Shown here: positions 33,449 to 43,093 of the stretch, in pieces
How positions within the stretch are numbered: position 1 is the first letter of the stretch
Layout of the letters: the number at the start of each line of letters is the position of its first letter
Source of the DNA: Microbacterium sp. Nx66
Lineage (GTDB): Bacteria; Actinomycetota; Actinomycetes; Actinomycetales; Microbacteriaceae
Length of the DNA stretch: 64,000 nucleotides
NCBI RefSeq assembly: GCF_904066215.1
Contig: NZ_LR880474.1
Coordinates: 620,001-684,000 of the forward strand
Reading direction: 5' to 3'
Program-made: the position numbers and the translations under genes
The notes under the pieces: model-generated
Told to the model about the DNA's origin: nothing
What the model saw: only the letters and a program-made list of their open reading frames with translations
The model's database searches: none

Positions 33449-35299
33449 TCAGCGTCCGCCGGAGAAGCCGCCGCCACCGCCGCCCCCGGAGAAGCCTCCG
33501 CCGAACGAGCCGCCGGTGCCGGACGACGTGCCGGTGGACGGGGCCGAGTAGGTCGCGGCCGCCGTGGAGGAGCTCATGAACGCCACGAGCGACGTGCGGA
33601 GAGCGAAGGACGTGGGGTCGCCGATCCACGTCGGGCCGTGCGCCTCCCGGCTGTACGCCGTCTCGAGCACCCGGCCCCACTCATCCTCCATGCCGAACAG
33701 CATCGCGTAGGGGAGGAGGCGCTCGTACACATGGATGACGTCCGCGCCCTTCTCCGTGCGCCGTTCCGCGCCGGTGTAGGACTGCAGCATCCGTAACCGA
33801 TCCTCCTCCGCGACGCGGATGAACTCGCGCACCCCCTGCAGGTGCTCGTACGCCTGCGCTCCCTCCGGAGTGAGGACCGTGTGCCGAGAGAAGGTGAAGA
33901 AGCTCGAAGCCGCGACGAGCAGCGTCCCGACGGAGATGGCCAGAAGCGCGGGTCCCGCAGACAGGCGACCGGATGCCACGGCGACGATGGCGACGACGAG
34001 ACCCACCACCGCGACGGCGATGGCCACGGACTGCAGGATGACGGCAGCGCGGCTCCGCGCCCTGGTCGTCAAGCCCCGGCGGGAGGCCTCCTCCTGGCCC
34101 TTCGTCGTCAGCGCGGTCATCCGCGTCGCGAAGGCCTCGCTCTCGGCCGGCAGGTCCACGACGCCGTCCGCATCCGCGTGGGGGAAGAGCGCGTCGAGCG
34201 CAGCCTGGTCGAGGGGACTCGGCGCGCTGCCCTGGGGCTGTCGTCGCAGCCGGGGCGCTTCGTCCGACGCCCCTTCCTCGATGCGCAGCGTGCCGCGGAC
34301 GGCGAGGTGGACGATCTCCGCCGGGACGACGTTCTTCGCGCCGGGGATGAGCGCCGCGGCGAGCAGGGGCGGCTGGTCATCGGGGACGTCGTACTGCGCC
34401 ACGATGATCCCGGTGGCGCGGCGTCGACGTCGGTCGGCGGCCACGGTCGCCACCCAGCCGGTCGCCGCGAGACCCACGGCGCCGACGGCGGCGACCACCG
34501 GCCCGACATCGGCGACGGGGTCGGGGGTCCGCGCGGATGGCTGGACCACCGTGCCGGGGTCGAAGCCGACGGCCACCGTCACCCCGTCCGCCGCTGGCAG
34601 CGGTCCGGCCTCGACGCGGAAAGTCGTGGCCTCTCCGTCTGCGACCGGTCCCTCGAGGTCGCAGGGCTCCGTGGAACCGGAAGGACCGATGTAGCACTTC
34701 GTCGCCCCGGTGAGATGGGTGCTCAGGGCGGCATCGAATCGGATGTCGGCCCGGAACGCCTCGATCGGCTGCGTGCTGTCGAGGGGGAGGAGGTCCCAGT
34801 AGAACTCGTCCGCGGCGCGGGAACCGGACGCGTCGGGTGCGCTCCCGACGATGACGTCGCGCATCTCGTATTCGATGACATAGGTGGTGAGGCCATGGAC
34901 GAAGTCGTCGTCCCCGGTGAGGACGAAGAGGGTCCCGTCGTCCTCCTCGGTCTCGTACGGGACCGCGGTCCCGTCCTCGTCGGTGACCGCGATGACCCGG
35001 GTGTCGATGCCGGCGCCCTTGTACGTCGTCGCCAGGCCCCGCACGATGCCGCGGTTCTGGTCGGCGTCGGGGAAGCGGGCGACCACTGTCTCCGTCACCT
35101 GCATGCGCGCCCGGCCATCGTCGTCGAGTCCGACGTCGTAGACCGCATCCCAGGATGCGTACGAGAAGTCGTCGACATCGGCGGCCGCAGCGACCGTCGT
35201 CGCCGGGCGTTCCACGGCCATGGCGACCGAGGGGGCGAGGACCGGGATGACGGCGAGGGCGAGGACGGCGCTGGCGCGGAGGATCCGGGTGGGGGCCAT
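33449..35299 (-). CDS. DUF2207 membrane protein
   Basis: A 616-aa exported membrane protein: signal peptide (ILRASAVLALAVIPVLAPSVAMA), an extracytoplasmic DUF2207-type beta domain (WDAVYDVGLDDDGRARMQVTETVVARFP...), a membrane segment around 270-290, a cytosolic winged-helix-like stretch (AAALIPGAKNVVPAEIVHLAVRGTLRI), two further membrane segments, and a Gly/Ser-rich C-terminus (SFGGGFSGGGGGGG). Function unknown. It is convergent to the DUF2520 gene. TAGCCT lies six nt before the ATG, so the mRNA is probably leaderless. Its insertion separates the fol/PH cluster from lysS. Confidence 0.85.
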   Translation of the reverse strand: MAPTRILRASAVLALAVIPVLAPSVAMAVERPATTVAAAADVDDFSYASWDAVYDVGLDDDGRARMQVTETVVARFPDADQNRGIVRGLATTYKGAGIDTRVIAVTDEDGTAVPYETEEDDGTLFVLTGDDDFVHGLTTYVIEYEMRDVIVGSAPDASGSRAADEFYWDLLPLDSTQPIEAFRADIRFDAALSTHLTGATKCYIGPSGSTEPCDLEGPVADGEATTFRVEAGPLPAADGVTVAVGFDPGTVVQPSARTPDPVADVGPVVAAVGAVGLAATGWVATVAADRRRRRATGIIVAQYDVPDDQPPLLAAALIPGAKNVVPAEIVHLAVRGTLRIEEGASDEAPRLRRQPQGSAPSPLDQAALDALFPHADADGVVDLPAESEAFATRMTALTTKGQEEASRRGLTTRARSRAAVILQSVAIAVAVVGLVVAIVAVASGRLSAGPALLAISVGTLLVAASSFFTFSRHTVLTPEGAQAYEHLQGVREFIRVAEEDRLRMLQSYTGAERRTEKGADVIHVYERLLPYAMLFGMEDEWGRVLETAYSREAHGPTWIGDPTSFALRTSLVAFMSSSTAAATYSAPSTGTSSGTGGSFGGGFSGGGGGGGFSGGR

Positions 35300-35420
35300 G
35301 GTTCGAGGCTACCGAGCCCCGCGCCGCGGGAAGAACGCCCGCCGTCGGTCTCCGCCCGACCGGCCGGAGTCCGCCGCGCCATCTCGGTAAACTGGGTACG
35401 ACTTCCAAGGAGCCCCGCAC

Positions 35421-36953
35421 ATGACTGACGCGCCCGCCGCGCCCGAAACGGCCTCGGCCGCCTCTTCCGCCGAAGAGGACATCCACGAGCAGAAGGCCGT
35501 CCGCCTCGCCAAGCGCGAGCGCCTGATCGAGAAGCGCGCGGACGCGGGCGGCGGGGCGTTCCCGGTCGCCGTGCCGGTGACGCACAGCATCCCCGCCCTG
35601 CGGGCGGAGTACGGCGACCTCGAGCCCGGAGCCGAGACCGGTGTGATCGTCGGCGTCGCCGGCCGCGTGGTCTTCAGCCGCAACACCGGCAAGCTCTGCT
35701 TCGCCACCCTCCAGGCCGGGGACGGCACCCGGATCCAGGCGATGGTCTCGCTGGCCAACGTCGGCGAGGAGTCGCTCGCCGAGTGGAAGGAGTTCGTCGA
35801 CCTCGGGGACCACGTCTTCGTGCACGGCGAGGTCATCTCCAGCCGCCGCGGTGAGCTGTCGATCATGGCGGATGACTGGGCCATCGCCTCGAAGGCGATC
35901 CTGCCGCTCCCCAACGCCTACGCCGAGCTCAGCGAAGAGGGCCGGGTGCGGAGCCGCTACCTCGACCTCATCGTGCGGGAACAGGCGCGGACGACCGTGC
36001 GCGCACGCGCCGCGGTGAACGCCAGCCTGCGGTCCACGTTCGCCGCGCACGGCTACCTCGAGGTGGAGACTCCCATGTTGCAGGTGCAGCATGGCGGCGC
36101 ATCCGCCCGACCCTTCATCACCCACTCCAACGCCTTCGACACCGAGCTCTACCTCCGCATCGCGCCGGAGCTGTACCTGAAGCGCGCGGTCGTCGGCGGC
36201 ATCGAGCGGGTCTTCGAGATCAACCGGAACTTCCGCAACGAGGGTGCCGACTCGACCCACAGCCCGGAGTTCGCGATGCTCGAGGCCTACCAGGCCTACG
36301 GCGACTACAACCAGATGGCCGCGCTCACCCAGGAGCTCGTCCAGCAGGCGGCGGTCGCGGTCGCCGGGTCGACCACGGTGACCTGGGCGGACGGCACCGA
36401 GTACGACCTGGGCGGTGAGTGGGACCGCATCTCGATGTACGAGTCGCTGTCGGCCGCCTCCGGCCGCACCGTCACGCCGACGGACGCCGTCGAGGACCTG
36501 ATCGCCTTCGCCGAGGCGAACGGCGTCGACGTGCCGCCCCAGGCCACGCACGGGAAGCTCGTCGAGGAGCTCTGGGAGCACTTCGTGAAGGGTGACCTCG
36601 TGCGGCCGACCTTCGTCATGGACTTCCCCGTCGACACGTCGCCTCTCGTGCGCGAGCACCGGTCCGTCGAGGGCGTCGTGGAGAAGTGGGACCTCTACAT
36701 CCGTGGCTTCGAGCTGGCGACCGGCTACTCCGAGCTCGTCGACCCGGTCATCCAGCGGGAACGGTTCGAGGAGCAGGCGAAGCTCGCCGCGCGCGGTGAT
36801 GTCGAGGCCATGCCGATCGACCAGGAGTTCCTGCGGGCGCTGGAGCACGGCATGCCGCCGTCCGGGGGCATGGGCATGGGCATCGATCGCCTGCTGATGG
36901 CGATCACCGGCCTCGGCATCCGCGAGACGATCCTCTTCCCGCTGGTCAAGTAG
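35421..36953 (+). CDS. lysS: Lysyl-tRNA synthetase, class II
   Basis: A 510-aa class II LysRS. OB-fold anticodon-binding domain (VAGRVVFSRNTGKLCFATLQAGDGTRIQ), then the catalytic core: motif 2 FEINRNFRNEGADSTHSPEF, motif 3 GGMGMGIDRLLMAITG. N-terminal ~25 residues are an Ala/Glu-rich extension. ATG 35421 has AAGGAG nine nt upstream, and TAAACT lies further up, so this mRNA has a leader. A stand-alone housekeeping gene. Confidence 0.97.
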   Translation: MTDAPAAPETASAASSAEEDIHEQKAVRLAKRERLIEKRADAGGGAFPVAVPVTHSIPALRAEYGDLEPGAETGVIVGVAGRVVFSRNTGKLCFATLQAGDGTRIQAMVSLANVGEESLAEWKEFVDLGDHVFVHGEVISSRRGELSIMADDWAIASKAILPLPNAYAELSEEGRVRSRYLDLIVREQARTTVRARAAVNASLRSTFAAHGYLEVETPMLQVQHGGASARPFITHSNAFDTELYLRIAPELYLKRAVVGGIERVFEINRNFRNEGADSTHSPEFAMLEAYQAYGDYNQMAALTQELVQQAAVAVAGSTTVTWADGTEYDLGGEWDRISMYESLSAASGRTVTPTDAVEDLIAFAEANGVDVPPQATHGKLVEELWEHFVKGDLVRPTFVMDFPVDTSPLVREHRSVEGVVEKWDLYIRGFELATGYSELVDPVIQRERFEEQAKLAARGDVEAMPIDQEFLRALEHGMPPSGGMGMGIDRLLMAITGLGIRETILFPLVK

Positions 36954-36964
36954 CCGCGAGCCGC

Positions 36965-38080
36965 TCACTCTCCACGCCGCCCGCGGAAGGCCCACTCGGG
37001 CAGCACGGCACCGCACATCATGGTGTCCAGGAGCAGGGCGAGGCTGTAGTCCGGATCGATCTCCCTGGCCATGTCGAGGTAGCGTCCCGCGTGCGTGGCG
37101 CGGCCGAGCGCCCACGAGAGCCAGGCGGCGACCGTGAGCGGTCCGGGACGCGCTCCTCGTGGCGCCAGGGCGGTGGCGTGTCGGACGGCGTGCAGCGCGG
37201 TGCGAAGGCGCTCGCCGTCCGGCGCCGGGCCGCGACCGAGGAACACCCGTCCGATGTCGTCGGGTACCGGAGCGCCGGAGGCTGCGAAAGCCAGCTGCGC
37301 CTCCATGGTGTGGATCCCGCGGCGGTGATCGGTGGCCCACTGGGCGATGGCCGCGTCGCGCACCGGCGGGCGCCCGAGGCACCACACGAGCGCTGCGGCG
37401 GCCAGAGGCTGCAGGGGTTCACGGGCGAGGGCGACGGCTTCGAGGAAGGCGGGGATGTCGTCGAGGAGGGCGTACGCCGCGATCACCTCCGCGTCCGCCG
37501 GATCGGGGGCCCCGGCAGGCCCGGACGGGAGCGCGCCGTCGAGCCCGCGCAGCACGCGCGCGACCTGCTGCTCCTCTGCGGCGGGAACCGGCGGGAGTCC
37601 CGCGCCGGAGAACTGGTCGCCGGAGACGTCGCCGAGCGCGGAGGCGTCCGGCGGGGGAACGATGTCCGACAGCGGATGGAGCGCCGGCTCGGCGTCGTCG
37701 TAGCGGGCCCATCCTTCGGGCGTCACGCACAGGGCCTCGACGGCGCGCAGGCCCGCTCCCTCGGCGCAGCCCAGCAGTGTGTCGACCATCACGGCGTGCG
37801 GCAGGACCAGGCCGTCAGGCGTGCGCTGCGAGGGCTCGTCGGTGTACACCACGACGGCCACCGCGTCGGTGCCAGGGACACGGACGACGAGCTCGACCGC
37901 CGCTGCGGCGTAGTGCAGGACCGGGACGGCGGCGTCAGGGAGGTCGAGGCGCATCGCCCCGTCGCTGCGGGTGCCGTGGAACGGGAGGAGGGCGATGCTC
38001 TCGCGCGGCGTGAAGCCGGCGAGTGCGGGCACGATACTGAGGAACTGGGCGGAGTCGGAGGCGCGGAGCACGGTTGTCAT
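36965..38080 (-). CDS. DUF4192 domain-containing protein
   Basis: A 371-aa protein matching DUF4192, an actinobacterial family of unknown function. The conserved beginning (LRASDSAQFLSIVPALAGFTPRESIALLPF) and later VVVYTDEP and LALVWCLGRPPVRDAAIAQW segments are visible, and the end carries TPR-like helices (AAWLSWALGRATHAGRYLDMAREIDPDYSLA). No catalytic residues can be named. Convergent with lysS. Confidence 0.85.
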   Translation of the reverse strand: MTTVLRASDSAQFLSIVPALAGFTPRESIALLPFHGTRSDGAMRLDLPDAAVPVLHYAAAAVELVVRVPGTDAVAVVVYTDEPSQRTPDGLVLPHAVMVDTLLGCAEGAGLRAVEALCVTPEGWARYDDAEPALHPLSDIVPPPDASALGDVSGDQFSGAGLPPVPAAEEQQVARVLRGLDGALPSGPAGAPDPADAEVIAAYALLDDIPAFLEAVALAREPLQPLAAAALVWCLGRPPVRDAAIAQWATDHRRGIHTMEAQLAFAASGAPVPDDIGRVFLGRGPAPDGERLRTALHAVRHATALAPRGARPGPLTVAAWLSWALGRATHAGRYLDMAREIDPDYSLALLLDTMMCGAVLPEWAFRGRRGE

Positions 38081-38192
38081 GAGGAGAGGTTCGCGTGCCT
38101 TCGCGCCCGTCGGACCGGTGATGGACCCATGTGGATGAGAATCCTGAGAAGCGCCGCCTGTGCACGATCAGTCGCTCGCGTACGATGGAGGC

Positions 38193-38366
38193 ATGGACAA
38201 CTTCTGGCTCGCCGCGGCATGGTCGCTCCTGCCGACGGTCGGCGTCAGCATCGTCTTCTTCGTCGTGCTCCGCGGCATCCTGCGGTTCGACCGCACGGAA
38301 CGGAAGGTCCATGCGCAGATCGAGGCCGAGGAACGCGCCGCGCGCGGGCTGCCTCCGCGGGCCTGA
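38193..38366 (+). CDS. Small membrane protein
   Basis: A 57-aa protein, MDNFWLAAAWSLLPTVGVSI..., with one membrane segment (7-32) and a charged C-terminal helix (DRTERKVHAQIEAEERAARG). TACGAT ends exactly six nt before ATG 38193, supporting this start and a leaderless mRNA over the longer open frame. Such short tail-anchored proteins near DUF4192 or cls occur in Microbacteriaceae. Function unknown. Confidence 0.75.
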   Translation: MDNFWLAAAWSLLPTVGVSIVFFVVLRGILRFDRTERKVHAQIEAEERAARGLPPRA

Positions 38367-38452
38367 GTCCGACCCATCCGCTACTGTGAAGCGAGCGCGC
38401 CGGGTCCGGTGCGCCCCGGGGTGACGATCCCCGGTGTGGGTGAGGGGGCGTG

Positions 38453-39913
38453 ATGACCGCGGAGTCCTGGGGCTGGTGGGTCGCCGCCGTGGTCCTGGTG
38501 CTCGACATCATCATCCGCGTCACCGCCGTCATCGTCATTCCGCGCAACCGCCGCCCCACCGCGGCGATGGCCTGGCTCCTCGCCGTGTTCTTCATCCCGG
38601 TGGTCGGCGTCTTCCTGTTCCTGCTGATCGGGAACCCCCGCCTGCCGCGCGCGCGGCGCCGGAAGCAGGAACAGATCAACGAGTACATCGCCGAGACGAG
38701 CGAGCACCTGCACTTCGGGACGCTGCGGCCCAACGCCCCCGCATGGTTCGGTCCCATCGTGCAGATGAACCAGCGCCTCGGTGCCCTGCCGCTCTCCGGG
38801 GACAACGGCGCGCACCTCATCTCGGACTACCAGGAGTCGCTCGACGAGATGGCCGAGGCCATCCGCACCGCGCAGGATTACGTGCACGTGGAGTTCTACA
38901 TCCTGCAGTCCGACGACTCGACGGACAACTTCTTCCGCGCCCTCGAGGAGGTCGCCGCGCGGGGCGTGGCGGTGCGCGTGCTCCTGGACCACTGGGCGAA
39001 CCGCGGCAAGCCCCGCTATCGCCAGACCATCGCGCGTCTGAACGAGATGGGCGCCGAGTGGCACCTGATGCTGCCCGTGCAGCCGCTCAAGGGCAAGATG
39101 CAGCGGCCGGATCTGCGCAACCACCGCAAGCTCCTCGTCGTGGACGGCAACATCGCCTTCCTGGGGTCTCAGAACATCACGGATTCCACCTACAACCTGC
39201 CGAAGAACATCCGGCGCGGTCTGCACTGGGTCGACCTGATGGTCAGGCTCGACGGACCCGTCGTGTTGAGCGTCAACGCGATCTTCCTCAGCGACTGGTA
39301 CAGCGAGACCGATGTCGTGCTCGAAGAGATCGACATCTCCCACGCCAACATCGGCTCCGGGGACCTGGACTGCCAGGTGGTGCCCTCAGGCCCCGGCTTC
39401 GAGGTCGAGAACAACCTGCGGCTGTTCCTCGCGCTCCTCTACGCGGCGAAGAAGCAGATCATGATCGTCAGCCCGTACTTCGTGCCCGACGAGGCCCTGC
39501 TGCTGGCGGTCACCGCGGCCGTGGACCGCGGGGTCGAGGTGCAGCTGTTCGTCTCGGAGGAGGGCGACCAGGCGATGGTCTACCACGCGCAGCGCAGCTA
39601 CTACGAAGCGCTGCTGCGCGCCGGCGTGCGGATCTGGATGTACCGGAAGCCGTACATCCTCCACACGAAGAGCCTCACCATCGACGACGAGGTCGCCGTC
39701 ATCGGCTCGAGCAACATGGACATGCGCTCCTTCGGCCTGAACCTCGAGGTCTCGATGCTCGTGCGCGGCGAGGAGTTCGTCGCCGAGATGCGCGAGGTGG
39801 AGGACAAGTACCGGTCGCTGAGCAGGGAGCTGAGCCTCGAGGAATGGATGCAGCAGCCCCTGCGCTCCACCGTGCTCGACAACCTCGCGCGGCTCACCTC
39901 CGCACTGCAGTGA
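38453..39913 (+). CDS. cls: Cardiolipin synthase
   Basis: A 486-aa membrane phospholipase D-family enzyme that makes cardiolipin from phosphatidylglycerol. Two N-terminal membrane segments (about 5-27 and 35-58), then two HKD motifs: NHRKLLVVDGNIAFLGSQN and HTKSLTIDDEVAVIGSSNMD, with full catalytic His, Lys and Asp. ATG 38453 sits five nt after GAGGGG; a GTG three bases earlier is the alternative. Confidence 0.95.
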   Translation: MTAESWGWWVAAVVLVLDIIIRVTAVIVIPRNRRPTAAMAWLLAVFFIPVVGVFLFLLIGNPRLPRARRRKQEQINEYIAETSEHLHFGTLRPNAPAWFGPIVQMNQRLGALPLSGDNGAHLISDYQESLDEMAEAIRTAQDYVHVEFYILQSDDSTDNFFRALEEVAARGVAVRVLLDHWANRGKPRYRQTIARLNEMGAEWHLMLPVQPLKGKMQRPDLRNHRKLLVVDGNIAFLGSQNITDSTYNLPKNIRRGLHWVDLMVRLDGPVVLSVNAIFLSDWYSETDVVLEEIDISHANIGSGDLDCQVVPSGPGFEVENNLRLFLALLYAAKKQIMIVSPYFVPDEALLLAVTAAVDRGVEVQLFVSEEGDQAMVYHAQRSYYEALLRAGVRIWMYRKPYILHTKSLTIDDEVAVIGSSNMDMRSFGLNLEVSMLVRGEEFVAEMREVEDKYRSLSRELSLEEWMQQPLRSTVLDNLARLTSALQ

Positions 39914-39970
39914 GCGGGCATTCCGTCAACCCCCGTTTCGGGCGGAGGAACCCGCCGCTACCCTGAGGGC

Positions 39971-40717
39971 ATGACTCCCCGCAGGCTCGTGATCGCCGTG
40001 TCCTCCGCGCTCGCCGCGGCCCTCGTCCTCGCCGGCTGCACGGTGGGCCCGGGCGGCACCGCACCGCACACCACGTCGGATCCCTCCAGCGGCCCCGGGA
40101 ACGCCGGGAGCAGCGACGAGCAGGACGACATGGACGCGACGCTCCTCGACGACGGGCGGATGTTCGCCGTCGTGAGCTGGGGATCCTCGACGTGCCTGCC
40201 TCGGGTCGACGAGATCACCGCCGAGGGGCAGCGGGTCTCGGTCACCCTCGTCGAACCGGAAGGCGATGGCGCGACGGAGCAGGCGTGCACGGCGGACCTC
40301 GCGCCGCGGGCGAGCGTCGGTGCTCTGCCCGAGGGCGTGGACCCGACGAAGGACATCACTCTCGTGGTGACCTACGGCGACCTGCTCGACGAGATCGATG
40401 TCGATGCCGACCCCGAGGCCACGGCGACGCCGGGCTCGGCGACCGAGTACCAGCCGTCGGCCGGCTGGTTCGACGACGGCGGGCTCGTCCTGTTGACCTG
40501 GGGGTCCTCCAGTTGTGCTCCGGTCGTCGAATCCGCCGAGGCCGACGGATCCACGGGGACCGTGACCTTCGTCACCGACGAGAACCAGGTCTGCACCATG
40601 GACATGGCGCCGCGGGCCACGGTGGTCGAATTCCCCGAGGATGACGTCGACGACGACGGTCCGTTCCAGCTGACGCTCGTCGGTGGCGGCCTCGACGGCA
40701 CGGTCGAGGTGCGCTGA
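39971..40717 (+). CDS. Lipoprotein with an internally duplicated domain
   Basis: A 248-aa predicted lipoprotein: signal ending LVLAGCTVG, then a Gly/Ser linker. The mature part consists of two similar units, each with a WGSS(T/S)C(L/A)P motif, an acidic strand-rich stretch, and a (Q)(A/V)C(T) ... DLAPRA / DMAPRA ending. This suggests two copies of a ~90-residue domain, each with a possible disulfide. Function unknown. TACCCT ends exactly six nt before the ATG. Confidence 0.8.
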   Translation: MTPRRLVIAVSSALAAALVLAGCTVGPGGTAPHTTSDPSSGPGNAGSSDEQDDMDATLLDDGRMFAVVSWGSSTCLPRVDEITAEGQRVSVTLVEPEGDGATEQACTADLAPRASVGALPEGVDPTKDITLVVTYGDLLDEIDVDADPEATATPGSATEYQPSAGWFDDGGLVLLTWGSSSCAPVVESAEADGSTGTVTFVTDENQVCTMDMAPRATVVEFPEDDVDDDGPFQLTLVGGGLDGTVEVR

Positions 40718-40732
40718 GTCCGCAGCGCCTGG

Positions 40733-41731
40733 TCAGAGGATGTGCACCGGGTGCCCGGTGGGCAGCGCCAGTAGGAGCGCACCGGGGTCCGCCCGGCAGG
40801 TGACGTGCACGGCCTCCCCGAACTCGTCGCCGTCGAGCTCGATCGGCGTGGGGCCGGGTGCGGCGGCCTCGGCGCGGGCGCCGCGGAAGTAGTGGACGGA
40901 CGCGTCCGTGCCGCGGCGATCGAGCACGAAGCGTCCGGCGCGGAAGCGGCGCAGCACGGAGTTGTCCCACCAGATCTTCCGCCAGACGCCCAGCCAGCCG
41001 AGCACGCCGGTGGGCTGGATGACCGCGACGTCGAGGGTGGCATCCGTGATGGAGGCGTCCGGGATGAGGGAGATGCCCGCGGGGAGGGTGCCGCAGTTCG
41101 CGAACAGGATGCTGTGCACCTTCGTGGAGTGCAGGCGTCCCGTGCCGATCTGGTACACGGCGCGGAAGGGCTTCGCGCGCGGAAGGGACCGGGCCGCGCC
41201 GTCGACGTACGCGATCCAGCCGACGGACTTCTTCAGGTCGGCTCGGGTGTTGGCGATCATGTCGGCGTCGAGACCGATGCCGGCGAGCACGACGAAGGCG
41301 TGCTCCTCCTCGCTGCCGTCCTCCCTGGTCATCCGTGCCCACCCGATGTCGATCGGATGGTGGAAGTCGCCCAGCGCGGCGCGGATCATCTCCGCAGGGT
41401 CGGTCAGCGGGAGGCCGAGGTTCCGCGCGAGGAGATTCCCGGTGCCGCTCGGGAGGATCGCGAGCGGGACACCCGTGCGGGCGATGGCTTCGGCGACCGC
41501 CCGCACCGTGCCGTCGCCGCCGGCCACGAGCACGACGTCCACGCCGCGTGCGAGCGCTTCCGCCGTCGCCCCCTGCCCCGCGTCCTCGATGGTCGTCGGA
41601 TAGAAAGCGGGGTGATCCCACCCCGCTTCGCGGGAGAGGTCGCGGACCTGAGCGCGCAGGCGCTTCCCGTCCACTTTCACCGGGTTGTACACGAGCGCCG
41701 CCTGCTTCAGGACGGGGGGACTCGTGGTCAT
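40733..41731 (-). CDS. Diacylglycerol kinase-family lipid kinase
   Basis: A 332-aa DagK/YegS-type kinase. The nucleotide-binding motif VVLVAGGDGTVRAVAEAI and PLAILPSGTGNLLARNLGLP are clear, and the C-terminal beta-domain (ASITDATLDVAVIQPT) is present. Likely role: phosphorylating diacylglycerol or a related lipid to recycle membrane lipid. TAGAGT lies six nt before the ATG on the minus strand, another leaderless promoter, divergent from serS. Confidence 0.9.
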   Translation of the reverse strand: MTTSPPVLKQAALVYNPVKVDGKRLRAQVRDLSREAGWDHPAFYPTTIEDAGQGATAEALARGVDVVLVAGGDGTVRAVAEAIARTGVPLAILPSGTGNLLARNLGLPLTDPAEMIRAALGDFHHPIDIGWARMTREDGSEEEHAFVVLAGIGLDADMIANTRADLKKSVGWIAYVDGAARSLPRAKPFRAVYQIGTGRLHSTKVHSILFANCGTLPAGISLIPDASITDATLDVAVIQPTGVLGWLGVWRKIWWDNSVLRRFRAGRFVLDRRGTDASVHYFRGARAEAAAPGPTPIELDGDEFGEAVHVTCRADPGALLLALPTGHPVHIL

Positions 41732-41788
41732 GGCGCTACTCTAGACCGCCCGCCCGGGCCCTCCCTTCGCACCTCGTAGACTTGCGGG

Positions 41789-43093
41789 ATGATCGACCTC
41801 GCACTCCTCCGCGACAACCCGGAGATCGTCCGCCGTTCGCAGGCTGCCCGTGGCAATGATCAGAGCACCGTCGACGTCGCACTCGAGGCCGACCGATCGC
41901 GCCGCGCCGCGCTCGCCGCATTCGAGGAGCTCCGCGCCGAGCAGAACGCGTTCGGCAAGCAGGTCGCGAAGGCACCCAAGGAGGAGAAGGCCGCCCTGGT
42001 CGCGCAGGCCAAGGACCTCGCCGACCGGGTCAAGCAGGCGCAGCACGCGGCGAACGAGGCGGCCGAGGCCGCGGCCACGGCACTGGCGCGGATCGAGAAC
42101 GTCGTCATCGACGGTGTCCCCGCCGGCGGTGAGGAGGACTTCGTCGAATTGCGCCGCGTGGGCGAGGTCCCCGCGTTCGACTTCGAGCCGCGCGACCACC
42201 TCGAGCTCGGTGAGATGCTCGGCGCCATCGACATGGAGCGCGGGGCCAAGGTCTCCGGAGCGCGCTTCTACTTCCTCCGCGGGATCGGCGCCCGGCTCGA
42301 GATCGCCCTCATGAACCTCGCTCTCGACAAGGCGCTGCAGAACGGCTTCGTCCCGCTCATCACGCCCACCCTCGTGCGCCCTGAGATCATGCAGGGCACC
42401 GGCTTCCTCGGCGAGCACGCCGATGAGGTCTACCACCTCGACAAGGACGACGACCTCTACCTGGTCGGCACGAGCGAGGTCGCCCTCGCCGGCTACCACA
42501 AGGACGAGATCGTCGATCTGGCACCTGGTGCGCTCCGTTACGCCGGATGGTCGACCTGCTACCGCCGTGAGGCCGGCTCGCACGGCAAGGACACCCGCGG
42601 GATCATCCGCGTGCACCAGTTCAACAAGCTGGAGATGTTCGTCTACACCACGGCCGAGGACGCGGAGGCCGAGCATCTGCGTCTCGTCGCCCTTCAGGAG
42701 GAGATGCTGACCTCGCTGGGTCTGGCCTACCGCGTGATCGACGTCGCCGCGGGAGACCTCGGGTCGAGCGCAGCCCGCAAGTACGACATCGAGGCGTGGG
42801 TGCCCACCCAGGGAGCGTTCCGCGAGTTGACGTCCACCTCGAACTGCACGACCTTCCAGGCGCGTCGTCTCGACGTGCGATACCGCCCGGCGGCGGAGGA
42901 GGGCGGCACGGCGCCGAAGACCCAGCATGTCGCGACCCTCAACGGCACGCTCGCGACCACGCGCTGGATCGTCGCCCTGCTCGAGACGCATCAGCAGGCG
43001 GACGGCTCGGTACGGGTCCCCGAGGTCCTGCGCCCCTACCTCGGCGGACTCGAGGTGATCCGCCCGCTCGCCGACGAGCAGAGCACCCGGTGA
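41789..43093 (+). CDS. serS: Seryl-tRNA synthetase
   Basis: A 434-aa class II SerRS: N-terminal coiled-coil arm that binds the long variable arm of tRNA-Ser ([23 protein letters not shown], about 30-100), motif 2 [22 protein letters not shown] and motif 3 [22 protein letters not shown] ends exactly six nt before the ATG. Its stop overlaps the GTG of a HAD gene, so the two are cotranscribed. Two tRNA-Ser genes lie in the window. Confidence 0.97.
   Translation: MIDLALLRDNPEIVRRSQAARGNDQSTVDVALEADRSRRAALAAFEELRAEQNAFGKQVAKAPKEEKAALVAQAKDLADRVKQAQHAANEAAEAAATALARIENVVIDGVPAGGEEDFVELRRVGEVPAFDFEPRDHLELGEMLGAIDMERGAKVSGARFYFLRGIGARLEIALMNLALDKALQNGFVPLITPTLVRPEIMQGTGFLGEHADEVYHLDKDDDLYLVGTSEVALAGYHKDEIVDLAPGALRYAGWSTCYRREAGSHGKDTRGIIRVHQFNKLEMFVYTTAEDAEAEHLRLVALQEEMLTSLGLAYRVIDVAAGDLGSSAARKYDIEAWVPTQGAFRELTSTSNCTTFQARRLDVRYRPAAEEGGTAPKTQHVATLNGTLATTRWIVALLETHQQADGSVRVPEVLRPYLGGLEVIRPLADEQSTR

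Noticed and set aside
34377..37385. 1002-aa minus-strand open frame over lysS and the DUF2207 gene
   Set aside because: It is antisense to lysS, has Arg/Gly/His-rich nonsense composition and contains no domain.
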